DNA from: Thozetella sp. PMI_491
Lineage: Eukaryota; Ascomycota; Sordariomycetes; Chaetosphaeriales; Chaetosphaeriaceae
DNA length: 64,000 nucleotides
Reading direction: 5' to 3'
Assembly (NCBI GenBank): GCA_021432635.1
Contig: MU270069.1
Location: 310,001-374,000 of the forward strand
Made by a program: the position numbers and the translations under genes. Positions 1 to 12,785 of the stretch are shown one piece after another (position 1 is the stretch's first letter; each line of letters opens with the position of its first letter). The notes beneath the pieces are model-generated. The model saw only the letters and a program-made list of their open reading frames with translations, made no database searches and was not told the DNA's origin.

Positions 1-528
1 GGAGCACCTACCTGCCACGGGGCCGCTTGGCCCCTTTGCCGTGGCTGAACCATTGCTAACTCTGATCAGCTTCCTGGTGAAGGATGCCCTGGATGACATG
101 GCCGGTGCTAGGCTCAAGGCCTGACGCCCCGCGGGTTCCGCCCGGCCAGCTACGATAAAGACGGAGGTGCCTTTGGTTGGGATGAAGTGCACCAACAGTC
201 TCCGGCCAAGGACCGCACCAGCCCACCCATTTTGCAGCTTGAGGCATCGCTCGTGCGTGTGTGTGACTGCCCCTACGATCCCCACCCAGGGACGACCCGA
301 CTCGGAGAATTAGGGCCCTGAGTTTGTGGTGCTTGGGGAGTCGGCTACCACGCGATGCATACCGTCTAAGATAAGAAATCACGGCCCGGCCCTCAGCTTG
401 TCTGGGCTTGAATGACTTGAGGATCAGATAGAACAATCGCAATATAATGAGCTCGTATCCTCTGACTGGACCCGATGGGTGCATGGGGCCAGGTATTAGG
501 AATTTCTACTATCCCGAAACTAGTACGC
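1..528. other. Intergenic, nothing recognised
   Basis: No open frame here resembles a known family and no tRNA-like box pair was seen. It contains the 3' flank of the minus-strand acetyltransferase and the window edge. Confidence 0.5.
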
Positions 529-1098
529 CTACTCTGCCGCCTTTGCGTCCTCCTTGAGCCCGGGGCACTCCTCCCTTAGCATGGACATGTAATGGATGTC
601 GAACGCCTTGCCATGCTTGAATCCGGCCTTTCTCCGCGGTCCTTCGGACGTGTAACCCACCTTAGCCAGGACACGCAAGCTCGCATGGTTGCCGTCAAAG
701 ACCCCAGCCTCGAGCCGCAGCAGCTCGGGGATGTTCTCAAACGCCCAGCGGGTGAAGTGGCGTGCGACCTCGGTCGTCAGGCCCTGTCCCCAGTGCGCCT
801 CGCCGATCCAGTAGCCTATCTCCATGGTGCGGTAATAGACATCGGCCCCGGGCTTGAGACCGATGCCACCGACATAGGTGCCGTCGAGCTTAAAAATTGC
901 AAAGTTGCGAATCGGCTTGCGCTCTGTCGCGATCTTGATCCAAGCCTCGGCATCGGCTAGCGTGTAGGGAGAGGGGAACATGTTGGTCATGAACTTGGAC
1001 ACTTTGGGGTTGTTGGCTTCCTTGGAAATTGCCTCGGCATCAGAGGGGACGTAGGGGCGAGCATAGAGCTTGTCCGTGACGAAGATGGCGGTATCCAT
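529..1098 (-). CDS. GNAT family N-acetyltransferase (RimJ/RimL-like)
   Basis: Single-exon gene of 189 residues. It should transfer an acetyl group from acetyl-CoA to an amine of a protein or small molecule; the substrate cannot be told from sequence. The RimJ/RimL-type fold is visible: an N-terminal strand with LYARPYVPSDAEAISKEAN, a central YVGGIGLKPG strand, the EIGYWIGEAHWGQGLTTEVA segment that forms the acetyl-CoA pyrophosphate loop (Gln/Gly-rich, near residues 92-112), and the C-terminal NHASLRVLAKVGYTSEG block typical of this subfamily. Length is normal. The start is the first ATG of the frame, in a good context (ACACC before ATGG). No signal peptide or membrane segment is present, so it is probably cytosolic. 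The family assignment is secure, the substrate unknown. Confidence 0.85.
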   Translation of the reverse strand: MDTAIFVTDKLYARPYVPSDAEAISKEANNPKVSKFMTNMFPSPYTLADAEAWIKIATERKPIRNFAIFKLDGTYVGGIGLKPGADVYYRTMEIGYWIGEAHWGQGLTTEVARHFTRWAFENIPELLRLEAGVFDGNHASLRVLAKVGYTSEGPRRKAGFKHGKAFDIHYMSMLREECPGLKEDAKAAE

Positions 1099-2347
1099 GG
1101 TGTAAATCGGTGTGGCTAATGAGCCAGAGTTCAGGTTTTGTTTTGGAAGGCTGGCTATCCTTCGAGACCGGCCCTGTCAGCAACAAGCCGTCCGTAGTTC
1201 GAATGTCTCGGACAAGAAGATGCTGAGATGAAGAAGGACGCCAGACCTCTAAGCGCAAGTGGTTCTATTTGTACTTGTATCGCCAACCGAAAGCACCACC
1301 TAAGTGAGTCACGTTGGACTCGAGCTGCGAGGGTTATCGTAGGTATAGGTATGTGACTGTTCTTATGCTCACAGCCTCACCAGTAAGTAGTAGCCAAATA
1401 TCACCCGAGAAAGGAAGGAGGACTCGGTAAATATTCGTCGCAACCTCGGGACCGGCGTGATTGAGAGGGGGTATTACGCCCGTTCAATTGGCATGAGTCG
1501 AACGGTTATGATAACTGTGAAGGCCCCGAGTCTCGTGGAGGGGAGGAGCGCGGGCTCCATCTTATCCCACCACCCGTCAGAGTAGGTAAAGACATCCATG
1601 CCACACGATTTGCGCTGCCCCGCTATGGTTATCCCATCCCCTTCTAAATAGAGCCGGCGACTACTTAAGACTAATTATAATTAGGAGGGGCCACGGGGAG
1701 CTGGCTACCAGGGGGTAAGCGGACAGTTCAGAAGTTTCATCAAGAACCCCTTATATTGCGGTCTCCTACTGCTGAAAGGCGGCTAGATTGCCGCTGGGAC
1801 GAAATGTCAGAGCTGCTACAAAGAGCAGATGACTCCCCGTCGGAGAGAGCACAGTCATCACCCGAGCAGGGGCAAAGCGGGCATACGTATGTACTACCTT
1901 ACCCAGTTAGTGTTTGGCTCTGGCCTTTAGTTGGCTCCTTCTGTATCTTATCCGTCGGCCGCCCTGGACCCTGGGAAACCCAGAGCTCGGGGCTGGCCCG
2001 TGCACGGTCAATTGCATGCGTGGCCTTAAGCTATGGATCTTTTTTCTGACATTGGGAGGCCACGGAGCTGATTCACTGCGACTAGCCAGCCTTCCTCCAG
2101 CATTTTCTTCTTCTCCTGCGGCTTCCCGGTGCCCAGGCCGCGAACCCATGGTACCATTGACGTCGTCTTTGCTCTTACTCCCGAATTGACCCCCCCTTCC
2201 CAATCTCGCGATCGCAACCGTCGTACCGTGAGCTGTTCGTCCTCTCGCACGCCGAGGTAGAAGAGGGGCCGGCTGTGGAACAAAGGGCGTCACGGACACT
2301 CCTGAGCACACGTGGACTGAGATCCCGCCTGCGCCTCGCGACCCAAG
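1099..2347. other. Intergenic region upstream of the acetyltransferase and of erv46
   Basis: This is a 1.25 kb divergent spacer between a minus-strand and a plus-strand gene, so it should hold both promoters. Open frames of up to 275 codons occur but look like chance G/C-rich frames. No repeat or RNA gene was recognised. Confidence 0.5.
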
Positions 2348-3859
2348 ATGCCGGCGAAGTCGAGATTCACGAGGCTGGATGCCTTCACCAAGACGGTCGA
2401 GGATGCGCGCATCCGGACCACCTCTGGAGGCGTGGTCACCATCGTCTCCCTGATTGTGGTGCTGTTCCTGGCCTGGGGAGAATGGGCCGACTACCGCAAG
2501 ATAGTCATACACCCCGAGTTGATCGTGGATAAGGGCCGAGGTACGAGACACCATCCTTTGGACCTCCCTGCGCAGCGCGTGGCGCCATGCCAGGCTTGGT
2601 GCTAACAGACATGGATAACCACAGGCGAGCGCATGGAGATCCACCTCAACATCACCTTCCCCCGCATTCCCTGCGAGCTGCTCACCCTCGATGTCATGGA
2701 CGTCTCTGGCGAGCAGCAACATGGTGTCATGCACGGTGTGAACAAGGTCAGGCTAAGGCCGCAGAGCGAGGGCGGCGCCGACATCGATGTCAAGGCAATG
2801 GCACTGTAGGTCGAGGTTCTGACTGGCGATCCCTGTCCATTGGCATCCGCTGACTCCCTCCCTCTCGCTAGTCACTCGAGCGACGAGACGGCGACTCATC
2901 TCGATCCCAACTACTGCGGTCCCTGCTATGGCGCAACCGCACCGAGCAACGCCGCCAAGCCCGGCTGCTGCAATACCTGTGACGAGGTGCGCGAGGCGTA
3001 TGCGCAAGCCTCCTGGGCCTTCGGTAGGGGCGAGGGCGTGGAGCAATGCCAGCGCGAGCACTACTCCGAACGACTGGACGAGCAGCGGGCCGAGGGATGC
3101 CGCATCGAAGGCGGCCTGCGCGTCAACAAGGTCGTTGGAAACTTCCACTTCGCGCCGGGCCGCAGCTTCAGCAACGGCAACATGCACGTCCATGATCTAA
3201 AGAACTACTGGGAGTCCTCCGTTAGCCACTCCTTCACCCACACCATCCACCACCTGCGCTTCGGACCCCAGCTGCCCGACAACTTGGGCAAGAAGATGTC
3301 CAAGAACATGCCGTGGACCAACCACCACGGCAACCCGCTGGACGGCACCAACCAGCAGACAGACGATCCCAACTACAACTACATGTACTTCGTCAAGATC
3401 GTTCCCACCTCGTACCTCCCGCTGGGCTGGGAGAAGACCTTCGCCGGCTTCCGCGACGACCACAGCGCCGACCTGGGTTCGTTCGGCCAGGGCAACGACG
3501 GCAGCGTTGAGACGCATCAGTACTCGGTCACGAGCCACAAGCGCAGCCTGGCCGGCGGTGACGACGCCGCCGAGGGCCACCAGGAGCGCCTGCATGCCAA
3601 GGGTGGCATTCCCGGGGTTTTCTTCTCCTACGTAAGTCCTAGACATCGCGTACCGCGCCGACAAGGAGCTGACAGCCGTGCCTAGGATATCTCCCCCATG
3701 AAGGTCATCAACCGCGAAGAGCAGCCCAAGACGTTTGCCGGGTTTCTCGCTGGCCTCTGCGCCGTCATCGGCGGCACCCTCACCGTGGCTGCCGCCGTGG
3801 ACCGTGGCTTGTTCGAAGGTGCCACGCGGCTGAGGAAGCTGCGCTCCAAGGATTTGTAG
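2348..3859 (+). CDS. erv46: Erv46-type COPII vesicle cargo receptor (ERGIC-3 homologue)
   Basis: Erv46 pairs with Erv41 and cycles between ER and Golgi, retrieving escaped ER residents. Four exons are inferred: 2348-2540, 2625-2805, 2872-3631 and 3686-3859, giving 435 residues with every junction in frame. Introns have GT...AG ends and branch points (GCTAAC at 2601; GCTGAC near 2849 and 3668). The protein has a short cytosolic N-terminus with the family hallmark RLDAFTKTVEDARIRT, a first membrane segment (about residues 28-46), a long lumenal part with paired cysteines (CGPCYGA and CCNTCDEVREAY), and a second membrane segment near the end (TFAGFLAGLCAVIGG) before a short basic tail. The topology and cysteine motifs are diagnostic. 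The short third intron was chosen because the frame beyond it resumes exactly with DISPMKV. Confidence 0.93.
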
Positions 3860-5652
3860 GCGAGCGGACGGCGGTGTGTACAGTAGGCCGCTTGTTTCGC
3901 CTGCAAGCCACAGTTTGTTTGTCTTTATGTTACACGAATGCATGGGGAGTGGAGTTCGGGTTATAGCTACAAGGGAAAAACAGAATCGATTTTGATCTAT
4001 CTTTAGTTTCGTAGAAATGACGATAAGTTTCCTGCCTAGTGGTCCGGGCGTGCATGAACCGGAGCTTCTCGAGTCGCTGGAGGGGCTTCCTCGACCAACC
4101 ATGATTGATGTTCTCAACTAGTAGAGCTACAGGCATGTGGGTTAGGGGAGCAACCTCGGATTGGAATACGAATGGCCAGGGGTGGGGGGAGGAGCCTCGT
4201 ATCCTGCATATCGCGTGTGTGTTGTCCGCGTGCGGCAAGATTACGATGTTTGATGTCGATATTCGCCCAGCCCGCCTGGGATCTCTAGGTGAGAGATCCA
4301 AGTTCCGATAAGATGGCCATCGCCAGCCCGGGCCAGAGATGAGAGGGCTAAAAAGAGAGGCCGTTACGCTATGGAAGTGCTCAGGACCGCAGGATGCTGC
4401 GGCAGCACGGGCAGGCCTCTCGCGATCAGATGACGGGCACGCGCCTTCCCCGCGTCGAAGCCATTGGGGTCCGTGTTTTGTCAACTCATTTACTATCGGC
4501 GACTAGGATCGCAAGCAGCCAAACAAAACATGGACGGGTGTATTATTTGATGGCGACGGTGGCTTCACCATACTCGGCCTAGCGTCATATAATTTCGGTA
4601 CCGCGTCCTACCTCATCCAGGGTGTCGCCGGCTCGTGGAGGGGAACGATGGAGCATCAAAACGGCGGATTTCCGTTACGAAGCGCAGGACCAAGTCGTCT
4701 GTCTAGTCATTGCTGTCCAAGAGTGGACGGTTCTTGAGGCATGGGCTCACCAGTGAATCACAGGACGCAGCTTAGAAAACGAGACAACCAAATCTTTTTA
4801 ATGATTCCCTTTGCTCATGAAGAGACTTCGCGTGTACTGTGACGATCCTTGTCATCACCAACGCACTTGTCTTTGTAAGAAAAGTAACTGAACCAGATAC
4901 AGGGAAGTTTACAGGGCCAGCAGGGAGCCAAACAGGTCAACAGAGAGCTAAATGGGCCAAGACCAAGCCTATAGTACTGTTTGCTGGCTTTCAAACCCTC
5001 ATGCCTGGATCGCCTCTATATCAAACTGTGGAACAAAAATGTATACTCACTGGTGCCTCTGACAGATGGAAAAGAATGTTCTCCAACGGCAACAGCTTCC
5101 GGAGGGGGGCATTCAATCTGTATAGGGGGCCCAGGCCCGCCTATGGGCCTTGGAAACATGCTTCCAAACATAGGATTTAGTTGGAAGTGCTGCATTTTTT
5201 TTTCTTTTAAATTTCTTTTGGGGGGGGGGTTTTGGTTTTGGTTTTGGGCGCAATGCCTTGATTGCATCCCTGCTTCAATGTCTGAGACCAAGCCGTCGGC
5301 TCGTCCCTCACGTCCCTTGCGGGCCTGACTCCTTGCTTTTGAGGTTTTGCCCGTCTGCCGAAACAAGCGACATGCTGTGGCCTCTGAGTGGCTACACATA
5401 GGTGTTCAGGTTTGGCGGGCTGATTCCGTCCCTGAGACAACAACCACGATCCAAAACTTCCATTGGCTGGGCTGAGGAGAGTTTCATCTCATGGTGAGAT
5501 GACAAGATACCTTAGCAGAGACAAAGTGTCCAGACCCGAGATAGCTAATATTGACTATACTAGGAAGAGGGATGAGAAAACGGTGAGACCGGTGGATCCC
5601 GGCTGATGGCGCTGCTCTCCCCCGCCGAGCGCGATACTCGTGCCCTGATCCC

Positions 5653-5695
<43 letters not shown>

Positions 5696-7985
5696 TTCTT
5701 ATTGATAGATGCGGTGCGAAGGGAGCAATCGATACCAATTTTCGAGGATGGCAAAAAAGGTGACGAACGAAGCGATGTCGCTAGTACGATTGGTACCTCG
5801 TCTTGAGCATCTAGACGGCCCATGGCATGCGGCATTGCATGCGTGGCGAGTGGCTGTCTCCTGTCAATGCCGTGGGGATGGTACAGTAGTTGGCTAGTTG
5901 GCTAGCTACCTTACCGACCCCTTTAGGCCTGCACGACTCGTTTCGTCTCGCTGGGCTCGCGTTGGCTTCTCCTCTACCTCTTGCGCCACAGCATGCTTGC
6001 GTCCCCCGTGGCTAGTCTTTTCCCACTAGAAGGCGAGCCGGCTCTCTCTGTTCGCCACTTTCTGCAGCGGCCAACCCGGCGACAACCACTCCTCAAGATG
6101 CTATCCCCCCCCGCTTGCCCCGTCAAACAGCCAAGCAAGCTGTCGTACACCCTGCCGGTTAGCTCGGCTGAGCCACACATGGCCGTCGTGACAGGGCCAG
6201 CCAAGCCGGTGTACCCACGGCGCGGCCCCTAAAAAAATTGACAAGTAGGACGCCGACAACGCCTACCGCACTATAGGGATCGTGGGCCGCGTCGTGGCCA
6301 TCGCCACGAGGGCTGTGTTTTGGCCAGCCTCGGCGGCCATCGGGGGGCTGAGGCTAGCAGGTCCTAGCAGGTCGCTCGCTGGGCTGGTTGGCTGGCTGAG
6401 CGACTCCGACCTCGAACTGGGCTACTTGGTTGGAGGGGGTGGGTGGGCTAGGTCGAATCAAGCCTGTTTCCTGCAAGGCGGGAGAAGGGTCTGGAAAAGG
6501 GGCAGGTCAGTTAGATCTGGGTAGTCCCTCAGGTCCTCCCGCCCTGCATGATCTACCAACGCTGGTAGAAAACGGACGGCTGCACCCCACACCATCGTTT
6601 GTGGAGTAGGCATGTGCTCTAGCTCTGCCGGCCCTGGCAACCTTGACAGGCCTGGCTTGGCTTACCTGGACGGTCAAGCGAACGGCACTGTTGCACCGTT
6701 TTCGAGCATACACCATAAAATAAGTCCCCACCCCAAAGTTTCCTCTCCGGTGCCAGGTACCGTTCAGTGCATGAAATTTCGTCCGCCCGAGGCGCGGGAG
6801 AATGGACTTCTAGAATTTCAGGCTTCCATTGTTCTCATTCAAGATATTCTGCGACACGCACCCGCCAGGGGATGGAAACTGGCCTAGCGCCCTCACCAAG
6901 GCACCATAAAAACCTGTATTTGGGACTCGTGACGGCTGCGCTGTTTGGCCGTCGTACTTAGGCCATTCTAGACGGAGTAAAATTAAGCTAGACCTGGATG
7001 CAATGGTAAATTTGGCCCGTGAAGTAGCCCAATACTCTTTCGTAGTGGGGTGGGCCCCTAGCCATGGAGAAGCCAATCCCCGGACGGCCGCCTCCCCCCC
7101 CTGTTACGGCCCTTCCTCAATCGCCACCCGTCTGCTCTCCGGACCTGCTTGCGCTCGTTCTCCTGCGTCCACCTCTGTCGCCGTGTGTTTTTCTGCGGAG
7201 GTCGTCGTGATTTTGCCTTCCCCTACTCCCAGTCATTCACTCCTCTTGACCTCCCCGGTCGCGCTCTCTCGCCCTCTTCACCCCTTCCTCTCCCTTCGAC
7301 TAGGCGACCTTGTCTCTCGGGACAGCACATTCATTACCCTCACTTGGCCCTTCCGCCCCAAGCAATCGCCCGACCCGGCTCGTCTTAGCACTCCCACCCT
7401 TTTTCACGTATCGATCCCGGGAATACCGCATCGAGAAATCCTGTTCTCTGATCGACAAAAATCCTCGCTCACTCTCTACCAACGACGCCCCCGAAGGGAA
7501 CGAGAAATCAGGATAGCTCGTGCTTTGCTCCATTTACCCGCACCGATCGCTCCCCTCGACCACTCTTGCCCGACCCCGATTCACCTTCGCCCCTCGAGCG
7601 ATTGGCTCTCGCTGCAACCAACTCGCATTGCCATCGTCGCATTCACCCTATCTCACCCGTCCTGGTGGTTTGACTCTTGACCTCATTCTTTATGCGCACT
7701 CGACAACCCGTGGCGTGTTTGGTTCCCTCCTGGGCCTTCCCACCCTTCTCGCATCAGTGCTTCGAAGGCGCCTTCTAGACGCTCGGGACACTTCCTGTGA
7801 CGTATTTCTAGATTCTCGCCATTCCGATTGACTGGTCAAGCAACGCAGCACATTCCATCCGGCGAGGAGGAGCGTCACTAGAGATCCCCCGCAATTGAAC
7901 TCGGAGCCCCTCACGGCCGCACTTTCGAACCACATCGCATGGAGATCTAAAGAAGACGCCCACCATCTGGAAGCATTTAGTTACC
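3860..7985. other. Gene-poor spacer and nif1-like promoter/5' leader
   Basis: This 4.1 kb contains no supportable gene. It holds a (CTTT)11 tract at 5653-5696, a 10-base G run near 5220, and from about 7080 onward a pyrimidine-rich stretch that probably is the promoter and 5' leader of the next plus-strand gene. Open frames of up to 225 codons here are low-complexity and unlike any family I know. Confidence 0.5.
5653..5696. repeat. (CTTT)11 microsatellite
   Basis: Eleven uninterrupted CTTT units, followed by an interrupted T/C tail to 5700. It lies outside any recognised gene. The Lys/Glu-rich peptides readable on the other strand are an artefact of the repeat. Confidence 0.95.
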
Positions 7986-10328
7986 ATGTCGGGACAACGA
8001 CCCAACTTCATCGACCTCCGGTCGCAGTCCCAGGCTTCGATCTCGAAGCCGCTACGATCCCCCCGCCTTCATGTTGCCGGCGAGGCCCCCCCCGAATTCT
8101 CCCCGCTCGATGCCTTCGCTCACCAGAGTCGGTTGCTCGCGAGGCAGCTGCAGGAAAGCGCCACCAAGCAAGGCCGCAGGATGAGCCGCCTGCCTCCTCT
8201 CACGACCGAGAGCCCGCTGGTCGTTCAAGGAAGGTCCGATTACTTTCGCTCTATGTCGCAGGACTCGGGCTCCGACCTGGACCAGTCCCCCTCCGCCCAG
8301 CACCATATGGGACTAGGTTTGAGCCCGGCCGTGGAAAACGACATCTCGAACCGGCCCAAGTCGATGCACCCCCGGATGAGCCGCATCCCCCCGACTCCGG
8401 ACGACATGATACCCTTGCCCAACCGGCAGCTGGCAGATGCGGCCCGTGGAAGACCCCTGACTGACGTCGAAGAAGGCGACGACAGCTTCTTCGGAGTTGA
8501 CGCACGCAGGGAGCAGTCGCCTGGCCCACTAGAGACATTCTTCCCGGTTGAGAAGCAGTCGGATTTGAGGTCGGCTACCTATGATACGTTGTCCGTCCCT
8601 TCTCCCACAACCAGTGCCCCGATGTTTGGCTCTCCAGAAAAGATACCACAGAAGAAGAACTCTTTTGACTCCGCCGGCTTGCTTCCGCCTCGGCAGCTGT
8701 TTCCCAAACGCTCGTCCAGCATCATGTCCTCGCCACTCGAGTCCACGGACGGAGAAGGTCTCAGCTCCATGGGCGCCTTTGGCCTGTCTCATGGAGCCAA
8801 CGCTCTTCGAAAGCTTTCTACCAGCAGCGGCCTCGCTTCGCCTGGCTTTCCTCCGTATCAACGATCGCCCTCGATCAGCTCAGAAGCATCCGGGCTTCCC
8901 CGGCCGTCGTTCAATTTCTCCAGGCCGTTGAGCAGAGCAGGAACGCCAAGCCTCGACCCACCAGTCCGCCAAGCGTCTTCTGATAGCCAGGCGTCCTTCA
9001 TCCTTGCAGATGAGGCGGCGTGCACGCCAATCAGCATGAACGGAGAGGGGTTTCCTGACGGTCTCCCGGAAGATGGGAGTGCAGCTGCCCCGTCCTACAT
9101 CTACTCCAAGTTCTCCCTACCGCGTGGAAAGGTCTTGCAGCGGAACTCGGTGATCTTCGCAGATTCCCATCCCGCAGCCCAGTCGCAATGGGAACAGCAG
9201 CCTTTCGTCCCGCCCAGCAATGCCCAGCCATTCGCTATGGGAGGTCAGGCTCCTCCCTCCCCGCCGACCCGCCCCGCCAGCGCAGGCTCCCGCATTTTCG
9301 AGGAACCTATTCCACGACCGTCATTGGAGCGCAGTAAACTCAGCACCGAGGTGCTCCGTCCTGCCCAACAGCCTTCGCCTGATCCTAGCCGCCCCTCGAC
9401 CGAGGAAAGTCGGCAGTCGGAAGATGTGCCACGTGGAAGACCCCTGACTTCTCCAGTGCACGATGCCATGAAGTCCAAGACAGCGTTGTCTATCAACACT
9501 AGCGACTCCGCGAGCACCATCAAGGCCCACTCGCAGCACTCGACCGCGCCCACTATGCACGACATAAGCCTAGAGGAGCATGTCTCTAAGGCGGTCGCTC
9601 TTCACGAGAAAGGATCACTCAACGAGTCGACCTACCATCTCCGCCACGCCGCCAGACAAGGCCACCCAACTGGAATGCTTCTGTATGCTCTTGCTTGCCG
9701 TCACGGGTGGGGCATGAGGCCGAACCAGCGGGAAGGCGTAGAGTGGCTACGCAAGGCTGTGGAATCCGCCAGCATCGAAATCGCGGACGAAGAGGAGCAC
9801 GCAAAGGAAGGAAAGTCTATCGATAGAGCAGAACAGAAGACGCGGAAGGCGCAGCTTGCCCTTAGCGTCTACGAGCTTGGAGTCAGCCACATGAACGGCT
9901 GGGGAATCGTTCAGGACAAGGCTCTCGCTCTGCGGTGCTTCGAGATTGCCGGATGTGAGTATCCCCGGCCAGTTGCTGGCGAGTTCGCCGCTCTCACCGT
10001 GCTAACAAACCTTATAGCCTGGGGCGACGTTGATGCACTCGCCGAGGCCGGATTCTGCTACGCCCAGGGAGTAGGCTGCAAGAAGAACCTGAAGAAGAGC
10101 GCCCAGTTCTATCGCCAAGCGGAAGCCAAGGGTATGAGCATGGTTGGCAACAGCTGGTAAGGAAGTTCTTGTCTGGAAGCCCATCCCTGGTCAGGCGCTA
10201 ATTAATCTGGCAGGATCTACAAATCTAAGTACGACGACAGCACGTCGGGCTCGCCCAAGTCGGAAAAGAAGACGCGCTCTAAGTCGAGAACGAGAAAAGG
10301 GCTTTTCGGCAAGAAGAACGCGTCATGA
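7986..10328 (+). CDS. Sel1-repeat protein, Nif1-like putative cell-cycle regulator
   Basis: Three exons are inferred: 7986-9954, 10018-10156 and 10214-10328, giving 740 residues. The first 520 or so residues are Ser/Pro-rich and disordered (MSGQRPNFIDLRSQSQASI at the start). The C-terminal third carries Sel1-like helical repeats: HLRHAARQGHPTGMLLYALA, then GVEWLRKAVESA, YELGVSHMNGWGIVQDKALA and AEAGFCYAQGVGCKKNLKKS. It ends in a very basic tail (KKTRSKSRTRKGLFGKK). This architecture matches the fungal group named after S. pombe Nif1, a Sel1 protein linked to the Nim1/Cdr1 mitotic kinase. That role is known only for the yeast protein and is inference here. Both introns are needed to keep the Sel1 repeats and the basic tail in one frame, and both have good donor and branch sites. 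Confidence 0.8.
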
Positions 10329-11274
10329 TCCTTGCCGTGGATCGCCGTGTTTGCGATCTATTCGTTCACTTCAGCGTACCATATTCTGACGATAATGACC
10401 CGATCAACATACCCCAATCCATTTCAAGGAGTTTCACGGAAACTGTCATTTTTAAATTTACCTGCATTCGACCTCAGCCGCCTCTCAACGCCCTATGAAT
10501 CCGAGACAGGGTCTGCTTTTTGGGGGTTCGGCATTTTGTGCTGTCCTTGGCGGCGGCGACATAGCTATGTACGTTCGGTAGGCTTGCATGACTCTTAAAA
10601 GGAAAAGCACATATTACGAGCCGTCTTGATATTCCGGCCAGGAATTTTTTTTTATATATATTATTCCTTCTCTCGAGTCCTGAGGAGGTGGACATTCCGG
10701 CTGGCTCATGATATGATACGCAAGTACATCTGTCTGTACTTGTAGAGGAGCCCTGGTGGTGCCGGCCTCCTACTTCAGTCTGCACATAATTTATGAGTAC
10801 CACGTCCTTCCGAGGCCCTGTTCGCGAGCAAGAAGCCGAGTTGGAACGCATTGGCGCACACATTTAAGATACTTAATTCATATGATCATCTAATATGCTA
10901 CATGCCCGGTGCCCATGCTTCCCTGATATGAGATCCGTGCCTACAGTGAAGGTATTGTGGAACTAGGGTAGATAGGGGCCGTACAGAGACTACTGTTCGC
11001 GAAGTGGTGCGCAAATCCCGCCGTTAGAGGTTGGATTGCCGACCGTGGTGAGCAGGCAATTGGAAACGCAGAAGGATAGGCAGCATTGTTTACAGTACAT
11101 CAGAGCTACTCGAGCTTGGACCTCGATTGCATAATTTGATACCAGAAGCGCAGGCACAAGCCGCTGCGAGTCCAATTGTTTAAAACCCATCATGTTGGTA
11201 CAGTACAAGAGACTATCTCCATGGCCTAGTACAAGGCAAAACCAGTCCCAACTCCCTCACCTCGCGCCCGCCTT
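10329..11274. other. Convergent spacer between the Sel1 gene and proteasome beta2
   Basis: A 0.95 kb 3'-to-3' spacer with A/T-rich patches (for example the TTTTTTTTATATATATTA stretch near 10644) that may serve polyadenylation of both genes. No gene was recognised. Confidence 0.5.
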
Positions 11275-12173
11275 CTATGGATCTACCTCCATCTTGTCGG
11301 CACCCTCCACGGCCACATGCTCCACGCTAATGTAGTTGCCCAGGTCCTGCTTGCGAATGATCTTCTCGTTGAGTACCGCCGTCGTGCCCTTGGGGAAGGC
11401 ATAACTCCGGAGCTTCTGGCTACGCTCGTTGGGCTTGATGTAGTTGCGCTTGAGCACCGTCTTCTCGCCAGTGATGACGGCCACGTCGACGTTGCTACCG
11501 GAGCCCAAGTCATTGAAAATACCTGACTGGATCGCCTCGCTGCACAGCGCCACAGCCTCGGCCTCTGTCAGCTGTGCTTTCCATTGCGTCTCGAACACCG
11601 ACATGGCGGCTAGCGAGCCCGAACCCATCGTCACGTAGGGAAGCTTGTCGGTCGAGCCGTGCGCGTGGACGGTAAACAGGTGCGTTCCGGTGGGGTCCAC
11701 GCCTGCGACGACCAGGTAGGCACCGATGTGGCCTTGGTACCGGAACAAGTGCTGCTTCAGCATCGTCATGCACGTCACGACCCGCGGCTTGCGGCCTGTC
11801 GACAGCGAGTGGAGCTCCAACTGCGAGCTGATCAAGGCGGTGGTAAACTCGGTGTCCGCAGCGGTACCGGCGCCCGCGCACCAGATGTTGGGCGAGATGT
11901 AGTGCAGCTTCTCACAGTTCTTGTCGGCGACGATTGGGCCCGACGTCGCTCGCGTGTCGGCGGCGATCTGGAAGCCCGGGGGGTCAGCGGTTCGCTCGGA
12001 GTTCCAATGCATCGATCCAACGGCTCCGCCGAGGAGAACAAACTCACCACAACACCTCCATCAAATATGCATCCCACGATGGTCGTTCCCGTACTGGTGG
12101 CTTTGGGCAGGGGGACGCCACGGGCGTGCAACGCCGAGTTGCGGTTGTAGTTGGAGAAGTCGAAGCCCGGCAT
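11275..12173 (-). CDS. pup1: 20S proteasome subunit beta2 (trypsin-like catalytic subunit)
   Basis: Two exons on the minus strand, 12173-12048 and 11967-11275, give 272 residues. It is the catalytic beta2 subunit of the 20S core. The propeptide ends ...KATSTG and the nucleophile is Thr30 (mature Thr1), followed by TIVG. Counting from Thr1, Asp17 (in IAADTR) and Lys33 (in NCEKLH) fall exactly where the family needs them. Conserved blocks [34 protein letters not shown] and GSGSNVDV match yeast Pup1. The C-terminal extension after the fold is the arm that beta2 subunits wrap around beta3. It is divergent from the nucleoporin gene, with starts 612 bases apart. Confidence 0.96.
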
Positions 12174-12785
12174 CGTGGCGTGCTGGGGAGATCGGGGATC
12201 GATACTATGTTCTAAGCTTCAAATCGTAGTGCTATGGTGGTCGTCGCCGATGATGGATTTGGTGGGGTGGGAGGTGGAGGTGGTGGTTGAGATGTCGTCG
12301 GTTTGTATGGGAAACGCAGCTGACGAGGCGAGAAGCTGCCTTGAGGTTGATGCAAGGCACCAAAAGCTCTGGGGCAGGTTACGCGCTAGGAGTGAGGCTG
12401 CGAGGTGGCCCAAGCTTCCAGTCGAGAAATGTGACTAGGGTGCTTGCCTTTCAAAGGTTAACGGAGGCAGAAAGTTCGCGTCGAAAAGAAAGCCAAGACA
12501 GCAAACCCATCGATTTCCCACTTCCAACCTTGTCCTGCGGACTAAGTTCCGATCCGAATCTATTGGTTTTTTTTTGAGGAGCGTTGGCCTGTATTACATC
12601 TGCGACAGGTGACGCCCTACGCGAACCATTCATCACAGAAGCGCCCAACAGCACGGAAGAAAAAACAAATTGCGAGACTCCGAGCTTCCACGAGATCGTC
12701 CTAGACTCGACACGAATACCTCTACCCGATGCGCGCCGGTTTATGAAGCTTTACTCCTCCCAAAGGCGGCTACGCTGCGACAGTC
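12174..12785. promoter_or_regulatory. Divergent promoter region between pup1 and nup159
   Basis: The 612 bases separate two divergent ATGs and must contain both core promoters and leaders. I could not identify a specific activator site or a clear TATA box. Confidence 0.6.

Noticed and set aside
1907-2734. 275-codon minus-strand frame overlapping the start of erv46
   Set aside because: It runs antisense through the first two exons and intron of a well-supported gene and has no recognisable domain.
3197-4117. 306-codon minus-strand frame
   Set aside because: Shadow of erv46 exons 3-4 continuing into 3' flanking sequence.
5560-5835. Lys/Glu-repeat peptide
   Set aside because: Artefact of translating the (CTTT)11 microsatellite.
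7003-7680. 225-codon plus-strand frame upstream of the Sel1 gene
   Set aside because: Its Ser/Pro/Leu-rich reading reflects the pyrimidine-rich leader and has no domain.
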